Assembly (NCBI RefSeq): GCF_001399455.2
Contig: NZ_LLEI02000016.1
Span: 46,032 to 110,031 of the forward strand
Length of the DNA: 64,000 nucleotides
Reading direction: 5' to 3'
DNA from: Vibrio bivalvicida
Lineage (GTDB): Bacteria > Pseudomonadota > Gammaproteobacteria > Enterobacterales > Vibrionaceae
A program made the translations under genes and the position numbers. Under the pieces are notes generated by a model. It worked only from the letters and a program-made list of their open reading frames with translations. It had not been told where the DNA came from and did no database searches. Positions 25,923 through 35,798 of this stretch are shown here, in pieces. How positions within the stretch are numbered: position 1 is the first letter of the stretch; every line of letters starts with the position of its first letter.

Positions 25923-28814
25923 ATGTTACTTGCTAAAGCGAGTATTGGTCGTAAGTTGCTGCTGGCATTCTTGGCGATGGCACTGCTGGTATTAATCTCT
26001 GCCCTGATCGGTATGTTCGGGTTTTCTTCAGTTGCAAAAACCGAGCGCAACGTCGTTAACTCAGCAATTCCCTCCATGATTGAAGCTCGTCAAGTATCAG
26101 AGCTTAGTTCACGTATTATCTCTTCGGTTCAGACACTCTCTAATGCAAAAACAGAAGTTGAACGTCAAACGTCCGGCAAAGCACTATTTAGTCAATTAGA
26201 ATCCCTGCTAACACACATCAAGCTGTTGGGTTCAGATTCGTTTGATTTATCACTGTTGAATAGACTGGAATCTAATGTGCAAGGTGTTATCGACACTTTG
26301 GAGAAGCTTGGAATTGTGGTCGAAAGGCGGCTCTTATTGAGTGATGATTTAGCCATTCGCACAGAAGAGTTACGTAAGCTGGCACGTGAGCTAGAACTAT
26401 TGACGCGCACGCAAGTATCGAATACGTCAACGATTGCTGTAGCTAACGTGACTCACATTTACGCTCTGTTGAATAAAAACGAAAAAGAGCAGGCGTACAG
26501 AGCGCTTGATACTTTGGTTGAGGTTGATCTCGATTTGGCGGAGCGACTGCATGAGCTTCACCTACTCGCATTTAAGCTGCTCAATCACATTGAAGAGACG
26601 CGCACTATCTCTGATATTGACCGTATCAAAACCATTCGTGAAGAGTTTAAAAACAACCTAACGATCATGAAACGCCGTGTACAAGCGGTTGAAGACCCTA
26701 CACGTTCAACCCAAATGACGGCGTTACTTGAAAAGCTAGAACAGCGTGAAGTGGTATTCGATGTGCTGACTCAACGCTATGAAAATGAACGCTTTGCGCG
26801 GCAATTGATGCAAGACACTTTAACTCAGTTCTCGACATTAAACAGGACAGTAAACAAGCTGGTTGATGACTCAAATGCTGCCACAACTCGGGCGGTAGCT
26901 GAGCTAAAAACAACGCTCAACTATGCACAACTGACGCTAACAATCATTACTATTTTGGGGATGCTGATTGTGGTGTTGATAGTGTGGAAGGTTGTGTACA
27001 TCTCTGTGGTTAAGCGTCTTGCCGTGTATTCTTCAGCTTTACTCTCGATTGCCAAAGGTCAACTGGAAGTCGATCTAAAAGTTAAGGGGAATGACGAACT
27101 GGCGCATATGGGGCAAGCAATCATTACTGCTCGAAATACTGCCAAAGCGTTGAAGGTTGTTGCAGAAAGCGAAGCTGCTGCAAAACGCGAGCTTGAGGAG
27201 CACAAAGGACACCTTGAAGAGTTAGTCACCGAACGAACCCATCAGTTACAAAATGCCAATACGCGCTTGAACGAAGAAGTCGAAAACCATGCACGTGCTC
27301 GCAAGGAAGCGGAGCAAGCAAGCAGAGCAAAATCGGCATTTTTGGCAACCATGAGTCATGAAATCCGAACGCCGATGAACGGTGTGTTGGGCACTGCGCG
27401 TCTTTTAAAAGATGCTGGGCTCAATACCACTCAAGCGCATTATGTCGATGTCATTAATCGAAGTGGCTCAACATTGTTAGCGATATTGAATGATGTATTG
27501 GACTACTCAAAGATAGAGGCCGGACACCTCGAAATTCGCCCCGTAGACTTTAACCTGCCAGCAATGGTCGACGACATAAAGCAATTGCTACTTGGGAGGG
27601 CGAATGAGAAGTCATTGCAATTAGAGTACTTTATTGAAAGTGATGTCGACAAGTATTGGTGTGGTGATGTGACTCGTATTAGTCAAGTTCTAAACAACTT
27701 AGTGGGTAATGCCATTAAGTTTACTGAGCAGGGCAACGTGGATATTTACGTATCTCTCGACCCAGATACGCAAGGTAACGTTATGTTCGAGGTATCAGAT
27801 ACTGGGGTAGGAATAAGCGCGGATGAGCAGCTCACTCTATTTGATGCATTTACCCAAGCTGCTGGTGGCATGGGTGCTAAAGGTGGGACAGGGCTAGGTC
27901 TAGCGATAAGCAAGCGGATTGTTGAAGCGATGGATGGACAATTGTTTGTTGACTCAAGTATGGGAGAAGGGAGTTGTTTTTGGTTTTCCATACCGCTGGC
28001 TTTAGGCCAAGAGTTTGAGGAGCAAGAAGTTGCGACGGATTGCAGTATTAAAGCCAAGGTGTTACTTGTAGAAGACAATCCAGTGAACTGCTTAGTAGCT
28101 GAAGGGTTCCTTAGAAGTATGAATCACCAAGTGACTACAGCAGTGACTGGCGAAAAAGCACTAACGTTATTTAAACAGGAACCTTTTGATCTCGTGTTAA
28201 TGGACATCAATTTACCTGATTGTAATGGGGTGGAACTGCTGAAAGAATTCAAAGCTCATGAAGTTAACAGTGGCGTGCTCAGTCACACGCCTATGATCGC
28301 GGTCTCGGCTCATGTTTACAACGAAGAAGTTGAAAGCTATTTGGCGGCTGGATTTGATGGTTACCTATCTAAGCCGTTAGATAAAGATCAATTATGCCAA
28401 GTAATTCAAAATAGTTTAGAAGGGAAGCCGTTGCTACTTGCCCAAGGTAGTCGTGATGATGTAGAAATAGGCAGAATACAACGGTCAATTATTAATCCAG
28501 ATGTTATTTGGGCTGATATGGAAGTATTGGGCAAAGATAAAATGAAAGACATTTGCCTGCTGTTTAACCAAGGAGCTGATGACATACTGAATTTGCTCAA
28601 AGTAGCTGCCGAGTCTGGGAATCAATATGATACAGTTCAATTAGCTCATAAGCTAAAAGGCTCTGCTGGTAGCCTAGGGTTAGATTCCTTATACGATTTT
28701 TGCTTAGAAATTGAAAAATCGTCAATGCCGATAGCGAGTTATCAAGGAAGTAAAGACGAATTATCTTCGCTTGTTGCGCAGTCAAAAGATGCGCTCAAAG
28801 ACCTATTAGATTAG
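25923..28814 (+). CDS. torS: hybrid sensor kinase TorS
   Basis: A 963-residue tripartite sensor kinase. TM1 lies at about residues 11-34, a helical periplasmic region follows to about 335, and TM2 lies at about 338-360. Then come HAMP, a coiled coil, the HisKA domain with MSHEIRTPMNG (His479), the ATPase domain with GTGLGLAISKRIVEAM, a receiver with VLMDINLPDCNG (Asp761) and a C-terminal Hpt domain with QLAHKLKGSAGSLG (His909). This order matches TorS, which with TorT responds to trimethylamine N-oxide. The response regulator torR is absent here. It is 80 nt from the divergent torT start. Confidence 0.92.
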   Translation: MLLAKASIGRKLLLAFLAMALLVLISALIGMFGFSSVAKTERNVVNSAIPSMIEARQVSELSSRIISSVQTLSNAKTEVERQTSGKALFSQLESLLTHIKLLGSDSFDLSLLNRLESNVQGVIDTLEKLGIVVERRLLLSDDLAIRTEELRKLARELELLTRTQVSNTSTIAVANVTHIYALLNKNEKEQAYRALDTLVEVDLDLAERLHELHLLAFKLLNHIEETRTISDIDRIKTIREEFKNNLTIMKRRVQAVEDPTRSTQMTALLEKLEQREVVFDVLTQRYENERFARQLMQDTLTQFSTLNRTVNKLVDDSNAATTRAVAELKTTLNYAQLTLTIITILGMLIVVLIVWKVVYISVVKRLAVYSSALLSIAKGQLEVDLKVKGNDELAHMGQAIITARNTAKALKVVAESEAAAKRELEEHKGHLEELVTERTHQLQNANTRLNEEVENHARARKEAEQASRAKSAFLATMSHEIRTPMNGVLGTARLLKDAGLNTTQAHYVDVINRSGSTLLAILNDVLDYSKIEAGHLEIRPVDFNLPAMVDDIKQLLLGRANEKSLQLEYFIESDVDKYWCGDVTRISQVLNNLVGNAIKFTEQGNVDIYVSLDPDTQGNVMFEVSDTGVGISADEQLTLFDAFTQAAGGMGAKGGTGLGLAISKRIVEAMDGQLFVDSSMGEGSCFWFSIPLALGQEFEEQEVATDCSIKAKVLLVEDNPVNCLVAEGFLRSMNHQVTTAVTGEKALTLFKQEPFDLVLMDINLPDCNGVELLKEFKAHEVNSGVLSHTPMIAVSAHVYNEEVESYLAAGFDGYLSKPLDKDQLCQVIQNSLEGKPLLLAQGSRDDVEIGRIQRSIINPDVIWADMEVLGKDKMKDICLLFNQGADDILNLLKVAAESGNQYDTVQLAHKLKGSAGSLGLDSLYDFCLEIEKSSMPIASYQGSKDELSSLVAQSKDALKDLLD

Positions 28815-28821
28815 AGAGTTT

Positions 28822-29349
28822 ATGAACCAAGTAGAATCAAAACAACTATCCATGGCTCAAATTACTGAAACGGATTGGCCGCTTTTTGAACGATTGAATC
28901 AAGACGAAGATGTGATCCGCTACGCGTTCGACAAGCCATCTAATAAACAAATTCGAGAGCGTTTTGAGTCTCGGTTACCTGTTTGGAACTGGCCCGATAA
29001 ACACTGGCTGTGTCTCGTCATTCGCGAAAAAAATACAGGTAACGCTATTGGTGTGACGGGGCTTTGCCTCTCTGAGCAGAGTGCAGAGGAAGTTGAGGTT
29101 GGTTATCTACTATTACCTGAGTTTCATGGTAAAGGCTATGGTACGGAATCTTTGGTCGCGCTGATTGATTACACGACCAGTCAATTTCCAATCAAAACGG
29201 TCAATGCTATCGTTACTGACGGAAATATCGCGTCATGTAAAGTCCTTGAAAAAGCAGGCTTTACCCTTTCGGAACGCGAAAAAGATGCCTACAAGTTGGG
29301 TGGTAGTTATTACGATGACTTAATCTATCGTTTCCAAGTCGAGCCATAG
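28822..29349 (+). CDS. GNAT acetyltransferase, RimJ/RimL type
   Basis: A 175-residue N-acetyltransferase with the acetyl-CoA motif YLLLPEFHGKGYGTESLVALIDY and motif B NIASCKVLEKAGFTLSERE. It starts 7 nt after the torS stop, with AGAG just before its ATG, so it is probably co-transcribed with torS. The substrate is unknown and I see no reason to link it to trimethylamine oxide respiration. It is convergent with the YhhN-family gene, whose stop is 2 nt away. Confidence 0.85.
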   Translation: MNQVESKQLSMAQITETDWPLFERLNQDEDVIRYAFDKPSNKQIRERFESRLPVWNWPDKHWLCLVIREKNTGNAIGVTGLCLSEQSAEEVEVGYLLLPEFHGKGYGTESLVALIDYTTSQFPIKTVNAIVTDGNIASCKVLEKAGFTLSEREKDAYKLGGSYYDDLIYRFQVEP

Positions 29350-29350
29350 T

Positions 29351-29974
29351 CTATGACATGACAGCCGATAAGGTTAGTAATATCTGTGCGGTGTAGTAGG
29401 TGATCATAATAACATGGCGAGAAAACGCCGATTGACTACGAAAGCGATCTACGGCAAGCACCACGTCGGAGAGAATAAAAATAAGTGCTCCCAACACCGC
29501 ATAACCGGCTCCCGACCCAACAGCGGCGTTCCAGTGTTCAATGGTGCCCCAAGCCATTGCAAGAATCCCTAAGCTATACACTGCAATCGGTAATTTCCAA
29601 TTGCCTAGATTTGGCAATAGTAATAAATAGATCAATGTGCCAATAGAGAGAAGCGTGAGAAAAATCCAAGCATTTACCTGCATGTCGACAGCACTAAAAA
29701 ACGCGATACTATAGGCGAGGTGTGCTAACAAAAACGCTCCAAGTCCTTGTATGAACTTGTCTTTAGGGTGCATCAAATAAATATCACCAAGACTCGATAA
29801 AACCAGCCCAATACCTATCCATAACGTGTAGTTTGTCTGCCCATGGTGATTCAAAAAAACAAGAAGAGACATCAAAAGAATTGGAGTAGGCTTAGAGAGA
29901 TAAAAAATCCAACGATTGCTTTGGTTAATACTCCATACGTGTATGACACACGTAAAGACAATCAATAGCCACAT
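29351..29974 (-). CDS. YhhN/TMEM86-family membrane protein (lysoplasmalogenase family)
   Basis: A 207-residue inner membrane protein with about eight hydrophobic segments. The family landmarks are SKPTPILLM near residue 27, LSSLGDIYLMHPKDKFIQGLGAFLLAH with the conserved Asp, and ILSDVVLAVDRF near the end with a second conserved Asp. Members in animals hydrolyse lysoplasmalogen; the bacterial role is less clear. Single gene, read away from yqhD's terminator. Confidence 0.88.
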   Translation of the reverse strand: MWLLIVFTCVIHVWSINQSNRWIFYLSKPTPILLMSLLVFLNHHGQTNYTLWIGIGLVLSSLGDIYLMHPKDKFIQGLGAFLLAHLAYSIAFFSAVDMQVNAWIFLTLLSIGTLIYLLLLPNLGNWKLPIAVYSLGILAMAWGTIEHWNAAVGSGAGYAVLGALIFILSDVVLAVDRFRSQSAFSRHVIMITYYTAQILLTLSAVMS

Positions 29975-29987
29975 AAATCCTTCTTAT

Positions 29988-30014
29988 AAAAAAAGCAGCG
30001 AATGCTGCTTTTTA
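29988..30014 (-). terminator. terminator of yqhD
   Basis: AAGCAGC and GCTGCTT with a GAAT loop and a T tract on the minus strand, between the yqhD stop and the YhhN-family gene. Confidence 0.8.
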
Positions 30015-30034
30015 GATTAATAACTTAGCTAAAC

Positions 30035-31183
30035 TTACGCAATAGCAAGCTCAAGGATCTTACGGCTCTGTTGCAAGTCAATCGCTTGGTTTTCACCGAG
30101 TGCGACCATACCATGCTGACTTAGTTGGCTAATCACCGCATCTACCGCTTCTTCTTTACTGTTACCGTACTCACCAAATTGGGTGGCGACACCGAGTGAT
30201 TGATAGAAGGATTCAATGGCTTGGATTGTTTGTTCAGCGAGTTCGTCAGAGGCTTCTAAGCCAAATACGTTTTTGCCCATTTGTTCTAGCTTCTGCTTTT
30301 TAACGGCAAATTGATTACGCAGTAAAGAGGGTTGAACGATTGCCAGAGAGCGGGCATGGTCAACTCCCCAAAGGGCAGTAAACTCGTGGCCAATCATATG
30401 GGTCGCCCAATCTTGTGGGACACCAGAGCCAATCAGGCCATTTAGAGCTTGGTTTGCTGTCCACATAAGGTTTGCACGCCAAGCATCACTGTCGCGGTTA
30501 GCAAACTCGAGCCCAAGCACTTTTAGGTTTTTAAGTAACGCTTCAGCATAGCCATCTTGGACCATGCCATCATGTTCTTTGGTTAGATACTGCTCGCAGA
30601 CATGAACCCAAGCATCGACAATGCCATTGATAAGCTGTTTCTCTGGAAGAGTTTTCATTACGTCTGGGTCCATTACCGCAAACTTGGGCTGAACATGTGG
30701 AGTCATGAATGGAAGTTTGTCGTGTGTTTCCGATTTAGTGATTACAGCTCCCATGTTTGACTCAGAGCCTGTTGCTGGAAGAGTAAGAATCGCTCCTAGT
30801 GGAACAGCTTCGGTGACTTGATGTTTACCTACCATTATGTCCCAACCATCGCCTTCGTACTTAGCAGCGGCAGCCACATACTTCGAGCCATCAATCACGG
30901 AACCACCGCCAACAGCAAGAATGAAATCGATGCCTTGCTGCTTAACTAAAGAGACTGCTTTATCAAGAGTTTCTTTGGTTGGGTTAGGTTCAACACCAGA
31001 AAATTCAAACCATGAATGACCCTCAAGTGCTTGTGTTACCTGATCATAAACGCCGTTACGCTTGATTGAGCCACCACCATAAATGACGAGGACTTTTTGC
31101 TCAGAAGGTATGATGGTTTGAATACTTTGGATTTGACCTTGACCAAAATTAATTTGAGTATGGTTTACGTAAGAAAATTGCAT
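30035..31183 (-). CDS. yqhD: iron-containing (NADPH) alcohol dehydrogenase, YqhD type
   Basis: A 382-residue group III alcohol dehydrogenase. The cofactor motif is VGGGSVIDGSKY, followed by LPATGSESNMGAVI. The metal site appears in GIVDAWVHVCEQY (Asp, His) and in THMIGHEFTALWGVDHARS (two His). YqhD reduces toxic short aldehydes such as those from lipid peroxidation, and methylglyoxal. It is divergent from an AraC-type gene, the same arrangement as yqhD/yqhC in E. coli, which strengthens the call. mgsA, a methylglyoxal source, is 6 kb away. Confidence 0.93.
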   Translation of the reverse strand: MQFSYVNHTQINFGQGQIQSIQTIIPSEQKVLVIYGGGSIKRNGVYDQVTQALEGHSWFEFSGVEPNPTKETLDKAVSLVKQQGIDFILAVGGGSVIDGSKYVAAAAKYEGDGWDIMVGKHQVTEAVPLGAILTLPATGSESNMGAVITKSETHDKLPFMTPHVQPKFAVMDPDVMKTLPEKQLINGIVDAWVHVCEQYLTKEHDGMVQDGYAEALLKNLKVLGLEFANRDSDAWRANLMWTANQALNGLIGSGVPQDWATHMIGHEFTALWGVDHARSLAIVQPSLLRNQFAVKKQKLEQMGKNVFGLEASDELAEQTIQAIESFYQSLGVATQFGEYGNSKEEAVDAVISQLSQHGMVALGENQAIDLQQSRKILELAIA

Positions 31184-31327
31184 CTTATTGTGCCTCTTGC
31201 TTCCAATTGGGGTGGGTTTTGTTTGTCGTTGTTTTGCATATTAGTATTGACAAGGTGCAACTTAAAGGTCAATTTCTCTATTTGTTATGCCTATTTCTAT
31301 AAAGTTTGAAACTAAGGGGAAAGTGAC

Positions 31328-32212
31328 ATGTCACTTGCTGAACTAATGAAGCTATACGTAGACCAAAATGGTCTTGGTCATTTGGAAGGTATAATTGAAA
31401 CCGAAATCAACGGCCTTTATTTTTACAGAAGCAGCCAAGGCAATGCGCGCAAACCTTTTGTCTACCAATCTGGCGTAATTGTACTTGGGCAAGGAAAGAA
31501 GAATATCTACCTCGGCAATCAACCTGTGGAATACGGGCCAGATGACTATTTGGTGGTAGGTGTTCCTATGCCCCTAGAATGTGAAGCCATTGCTGTCGAT
31601 GGGGAGCCACTGCTTGGTTTGAGTATTGATATTGACCAACATGTGCTCCACCGTTTAGTGAATAAACTGGAATCGATGAACTGTTATAAACCATGCGCTG
31701 ATAGTCGCTTACAGTCTGGACTCAAGTCAGTTGCGATGGACAGCGACATGCTAGATGTCTGTATGCGACTAATGAAGGCTCTATGTAATCCGGTTGAACT
31801 GGTGGTGCTAGGCGAGAGCTTAATGGAAGAACTTGCTTTTAGAGCATTGATGAGCCAAGAAGGCCACGTTTTGTTTGATTTGGCTCGGTATGACGGACAT
31901 TACGCTCGGGTAGCTAAGGCTCTTGATTATCTGCATAAAAACTATAACCAACCTGTTACTGTTCAAGATCTTGCCCAATACGCCAACATGAGCGTGTCAG
32001 CTTTTCATCAAGCATTTCGCAGCGTGACGTTAGCCTCACCGATCCAGTACATCAAGAAAGTACGTTTGGATAAAGCCCGTGAGTTAATTCAATTGGAGGG
32101 AATTAAGGTTGGGGAGGCTGCTCGTTTAGTTGGGTATAACAGTGCGTCGCAGTTTTCTAGAGAGTTCAAACGACACTTTAATGAAACACCGAAAGCCAAG
32201 TTTGTTAGTTAA
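31328..32212 (+). CDS. yqhC: AraC-family regulator, YqhC-like
   Basis: A 294-residue regulator. The N-terminal half (about 1-180) is an AraC_N-type sensor domain with VYQSGVIVLGQGKKNIYLGNQ. The C-terminal half holds two helix-turn-helix units: VQDLAQYANMSVSAFHQAFRSV and VGEAARLVGYNSASQFSREFKRHF. Position, divergent from yqhD, and the N-terminal family match YqhC, the aldehyde-responsive activator of yqhD. The 144-bp gap between the two starts should hold its binding site. Confidence 0.85.
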   Translation: MSLAELMKLYVDQNGLGHLEGIIETEINGLYFYRSSQGNARKPFVYQSGVIVLGQGKKNIYLGNQPVEYGPDDYLVVGVPMPLECEAIAVDGEPLLGLSIDIDQHVLHRLVNKLESMNCYKPCADSRLQSGLKSVAMDSDMLDVCMRLMKALCNPVELVVLGESLMEELAFRALMSQEGHVLFDLARYDGHYARVAKALDYLHKNYNQPVTVQDLAQYANMSVSAFHQAFRSVTLASPIQYIKKVRLDKARELIQLEGIKVGEAARLVGYNSASQFSREFKRHFNETPKAKFVS

Positions 32213-32280
32213 TAGTAAAAAGAGGAAACTCGGTATTACAAATTTACAGTGTTTTTTGAGTGTGGTTTGAGTAATATAAT

Positions 32281-32302
32281 GAGAACAAAGAGAATTGTTC
32301 TC
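32281..32302. promoter_or_regulatory. operator-like dyad overlapping the predicted small-RNA start
   Basis: GAGAACAA and TTGTTCTC are perfect 8-bp arms with a six-base spacer. The dyad abuts the TATAAT -10, so it would cover about -6 to +16. That is a typical place for a repressor. A smaller hairpin GAGAA-TTG-TTCTC could still form in the RNA. Confidence 0.45.
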
Positions 32303-32376
32303 GTTTCCCTATAGGAGATCTAGTCAATCTTCTGTAATAAGCCCTTTTATCAGTGAGATGAAAGGGCTTATTTTTT
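32287..32376 (+). ncRNA. candidate small RNA of about 90 nt
   Basis: It would start 6-8 nt after a perfect TATAAT (the -35 is only T-rich) and end at a strong terminator, AAGCCCTTT/AAAGGGCTT, followed by ATTTTTT. It has no credible ORF. The stretch between 5' hairpin and terminator is single-stranded and pyrimidine/A-rich, which is how Hfq-bound small RNAs look. It could also be a long 3' end of the regulator mRNA. Confidence 0.4.
32339..32376 (+). terminator. Rho-independent terminator
   Basis: Perfect 9-bp arms AAGCCCTTT (32339-32347) and AAAGGGCTT (32361-32369), then ATTTTTT. It ends the candidate small RNA or the regulator transcript. Confidence 0.85.
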
Positions 32377-32407
32377 GTATAACGAACACATTAAAAACAA
32401 GTTATCG

Positions 32408-32435
32408 ATGCAAAATAAGTATGTATATTTTGCAT
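32408..32435. promoter_or_regulatory. 28-bp inverted repeat upstream of the chitodextrinase gene
   Basis: Perfect 10-bp arms ATGCAAAATA (32408-32417) and TATTTTGCAT (32426-32435) with an 8-nt spacer, 160 nt upstream of the start codon. No T tract follows, so it is more likely an operator than a terminator. The regulator is unknown. Confidence 0.45.
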
Positions 32436-32594
32436 GGTAGTTACTTTGTATTGCGAGTCATTTTGTAGTCTGACGAAATAATAGGTGTTATTTCTCCATA
32501 CTAACCTACGGTTATTTTACAAAATATTTTAAGTATTCGGCATTGATAAAGTCGAAGTTTAATTTTGTAAACAATAACTTAAGGATAAAGTGAC

Positions 32595-35500
32595 ATGTAC
32601 ATACAAAGGTCTGGTTCGGCTAAACTTTTTACCCTCAGTACGCTGAGCGTCGCCTGTTTAATGGCGTTTAACGGCTATGCTGCGGTCGTCTGTGGCAATC
32701 TTGAAAACTGGGACTCCTCGGTGGTCTATACGGGGGGCGACCAGGTCCAACATTTAGGCTCGGGGTATCAAGCGAATTATTGGACTCAAGGAAATGATCC
32801 TATACAAACCTCAGGAGAGTGGGGGCATTGGAAAAATTTAGGCAGTTGTGATTCGGCAGGCGGTAATGAAGTACCAACCGTGTCAATTACTTCACCTTTG
32901 GTAACAGATTCAATAACAAAAGGTGACGATGTCACCATTGCTGCTAATGCAAACGATATTGATGGCAGTGTGGCAAAAGTTGAATTTCTCGTGGATGGAA
33001 CGCTTGTCGCGCAAGTGACGGCTGCTCCATACACAACATCCTGGAATGCGACGCTGGGAAACCACCAAATTAGTGCTATCGCGTATGATGATGTGGGTGC
33101 GCAAAGTTTGGTTAGTCACGTAGAGATCTCTGTTACGGGTTCAAATCCCGATAATGTAGCACCAACGGTAGATGTTTCATTGTCGGCGACCAGTGTTGAT
33201 ATAGGATCTGTTGTTACCTTGACCGCCAACGCTGATGATTCTGACGGGACTGTGAATAAAGTCGACTTTTATGTTGCAGGCCTGTTGGTTGGTACTGCTG
33301 CGTCGGCACCATACACGCTGGACTACACGACTACTCAAGCTGGCAGCCTTTCTATCTATGCTAAGGCGACAGATAATCTTGGGGCAAGCACCAACTCCAC
33401 TATCGCGAGTTTAACGGTGACTGGCGCATCACCTGAAGCCAACTGCCGCCCTGACGGCCTTTATCAAACTGAAGGCGTTAGCGTACCTTATTGTACCGTG
33501 TATGACGAACAAGGGCGTGAGCAAATGGGGTCTGATCATCCGCGTCGTGTTATTGGTTATTTCACCAGTTGGCGAGCAGGTGATGATCCTCAAGCTTCTT
33601 ACTTAGTTAAAGATATTCCTTGGCAGCAATTGACTCACATTAACTATGCATTTGTGGGTATAGGTTCAGATGGCAAAGTTAACTTAGGTGATGTTAACGA
33701 TCCTAATAACGTAGCGACTGGCAAAGAGTGGCCTAGTGTTGATATAGACCCAACGCTTGGTTTTAAAGGGCACTTTGGCGCACTGGCGACTTACAAACAA
33801 CGTTACGGTGTTAAAACTTTAATTTCGATTGGTGGATGGGCTGAAACCGGCGGACATTTTGACGCGGATGGAAACCGTGTTGCTGACGGTGGGTTCTACA
33901 CCATGACAACAAATGCCGATGGCTCAATTAATCATGCAGGGATTGAGAAGTTTGTCGCTTCTGCTGTTGATATGATGCGTACTTACAAGTTTGATGGTCT
34001 TGATATTGACTATGAGTACCCAACTTCAATGGCGGGAGCCGGAAACCCATATGATAAAGCCTTTATGGAGCCGCGCCGCCCCTATTTATGGGCTTCTTAT
34101 CAAGAATTAATGAAGGTACTCCGTGAAAAACTGGATGCTGCTTCTGCTCAAGATGGTGTTCACTATATGCTGACCATCGCGGCTCCTTCTTCTGGTTACT
34201 TACTTCGCGGTATGGAGACCTTTGATGTTACCAAGTACTTAGATTACGTCAACATCATGTCTTACGATTTACATGGTGCTTGGAATGACCACGTAGGTCA
34301 CAATGCCGCACTATTTGATACAGGTGAAGATTCGGAACTGGCACAGTGGAACGTATATGGAACCGCAGCTTATGGCGGAATTGGATACCTAAACACTGAC
34401 TGGGCCTACCATTACTTCCGAGGTTCAATGCCCGCTGGTCGAATTAATATCGGTGTCCCATATTATACCCGAGGATGGCAAGGAGTAACGGGTGGTACCA
34501 ATGGTCTATGGGGGCGTGCGGCATTACAGGATCAAACTCAATGTCCGGCAGGAACAGGTGAGGGTGAGAAGAACAATTGCGGTAATGGCGCTTTGGGTAT
34601 CGACAATATGTGGCATGATAAAGATCCACAAGGCAATGAAATGGGAGCGGGTTCAGGTCCTATGTGGCATGCAAAAAACCTAGAGAAAGGGATCTGGGGG
34701 ACTTACAGTTCGGCATATGGCTTAGACCCGGCAAATGATCCTACAGATCAATTCGTGGGAAGCTACACTAGGCACTATGACAGCGTCGCTGTTGCCCCTT
34801 GGTTATGGAATGCAGAAAAGAAAGTGTTCCTATCTACGGAAGACGAGCCATCTGTCTCGGTGAAAGCGGATTATGTTATCGATAAGGAAATAGGCGGTAT
34901 CATGTTCTGGGAACTTGCAGGGGACTATAACTGCTATGTTCTTGACAACAATCAGCGCACTTCAATTGACGTGACTGAGCAGGCTTGTGCAAATGGAAAT
35001 GGTGAATACCATATGGGTAACACCATGACCAAAGCGATATATGATAAGTTCAAGTCAGCCACCCCTTATGGCAATAAGGTTGCTACCGGGGCAGTACCGA
35101 CAGAAGCAGTAGATATTTTAGTCAAGATTAGTGGGTTTAAGGTTGGCGACCAAAATTATCCGATCAATCCGAAAGTGACCTTTACCAATAACACGGGGCA
35201 GGCGATCCCTGGTGGTACCGAATTCCAGTTTGATATCCCAGTATCGGCGCCAGACAATGCTAAAGATCAATCCGTTGGTGGATTAAAAGTCATTGCTTCT
35301 GGTCATACGCGAGCGAACAACATTGGTGGACTAGATGGCCCAATGCATAGAGTCTCGTTTAGCTTACCAAGTTGGAAAGATCTTCCTAGTGGTGGGACGT
35401 ATGATCTTGATATGGTTTACTATCTACCTATTTCAGGGCCAGCAAATTACACTGTAAATATTGCTGGGGTAGAGTATGCATTTAAGTTTGAGCAACCGGA

Positions 35501-35732
35501 GTTGCCTTTAGCTGATTTGTCCAATGGTGGTAACAATGGGGGCAATAACGGTGGCGACAATGGCGGAGATAGTGGAAACGCTACAGCTTGGGAACCCGGT
35601 GTTACTCAAGCGCAAAATGGCAATACCTATTCACATAACGGTAAGTGCTTTGTCGCAAAGAATAACCCGGGTAGTTGGGAAACGCCTACTCAGTCAAATT
35701 GGTTCTGGGATGAAGTGACGTGCACACAATAA
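32595..35732 (+). CDS. endoI: periplasmic chitodextrinase (endo I type), GH18
   Basis: A 1045-residue secreted glycoside hydrolase. A signal peptide ends near residue 29. A CBM5/12 chitin-binding module covers about 31-87, then two Ig-like repeats (about 94-185 and 190-276), the GH18 catalytic domain with GLDIDYEYP (catalytic Glu474), a beta domain, an Asn/Gly-rich linker near 976-995 and a second CBM5/12 at 996-1045. Size and layout match the Vibrio furnissii chitodextrinase EndoI (about 1046 residues), which cuts soluble chitin oligosaccharides in the periplasm. Adjacent glgC and a GGDEF gene repeat the V. cholerae VCA0700-VCA0697 order. A true extracellular chitinase is the alternative. 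Confidence 0.88.
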   Translation: MYIQRSGSAKLFTLSTLSVACLMAFNGYAAVVCGNLENWDSSVVYTGGDQVQHLGSGYQANYWTQGNDPIQTSGEWGHWKNLGSCDSAGGNEVPTVSITSPLVTDSITKGDDVTIAANANDIDGSVAKVEFLVDGTLVAQVTAAPYTTSWNATLGNHQISAIAYDDVGAQSLVSHVEISVTGSNPDNVAPTVDVSLSATSVDIGSVVTLTANADDSDGTVNKVDFYVAGLLVGTAASAPYTLDYTTTQAGSLSIYAKATDNLGASTNSTIASLTVTGASPEANCRPDGLYQTEGVSVPYCTVYDEQGREQMGSDHPRRVIGYFTSWRAGDDPQASYLVKDIPWQQLTHINYAFVGIGSDGKVNLGDVNDPNNVATGKEWPSVDIDPTLGFKGHFGALATYKQRYGVKTLISIGGWAETGGHFDADGNRVADGGFYTMTTNADGSINHAGIEKFVASAVDMMRTYKFDGLDIDYEYPTSMAGAGNPYDKAFMEPRRPYLWASYQELMKVLREKLDAASAQDGVHYMLTIAAPSSGYLLRGMETFDVTKYLDYVNIMSYDLHGAWNDHVGHNAALFDTGEDSELAQWNVYGTAAYGGIGYLNTDWAYHYFRGSMPAGRINIGVPYYTRGWQGVTGGTNGLWGRAALQDQTQCPAGTGEGEKNNCGNGALGIDNMWHDKDPQGNEMGAGSGPMWHAKNLEKGIWGTYSSAYGLDPANDPTDQFVGSYTRHYDSVAVAPWLWNAEKKVFLSTEDEPSVSVKADYVIDKEIGGIMFWELAGDYNCYVLDNNQRTSIDVTEQACANGNGEYHMGNTMTKAIYDKFKSATPYGNKVATGAVPTEAVDILVKISGFKVGDQNYPINPKVTFTNNTGQAIPGGTEFQFDIPVSAPDNAKDQSVGGLKVIASGHTRANNIGGLDGPMHRVSFSLPSWKDLPSGGTYDLDMVYYLPISGPANYTVNIAGVEYAFKFEQPELPLADLSNGGNNGGNNGGDNGGDSGNATAWEPGVTQAQNGNTYSHNGKCFVAKNNPGSWETPTQSNWFWDEVTCTQ

Positions 35733-35753
35733 AATAGATAGAAACCAAGCATA

Positions 35754-35780
35754 AAGGCCTTGGTAGTAAACCAAGGCCTT
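35754..35780. terminator. terminator-like hairpin between endoI and glgC
   Basis: AAGGCCTTGG and CCAAGGCCTT, perfect 10-bp arms around a 7-base loop, between two convergent genes. T tracts on either side are poor. Confidence 0.6.
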
Positions 35781-35798
35781 CTGTCCGTCTAGATTGAA

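Larger units (their letters stand above)
32213..32594. other. 382-bp intergenic region: candidate small RNA plus chitodextrinase promoter
   Basis: From left to right: a perfect TATAAT (32275-32280), an overlapping dyad (32281-32302), a Rho-independent terminator (32339-32376), then about 220 bp of AT-rich sequence with a 28-bp inverted repeat (32408-32435) leading to the chitodextrinase start. No protein-coding frame is convincing. Confidence 0.6.

Noticed and set aside
24841..28814. Reading torT/torS as a LuxP/LuxQ autoinducer-2 system
   Set aside because: The periplasmic protein has TorT motifs and TorS carries a C-terminal Hpt domain, which LuxQ lacks.
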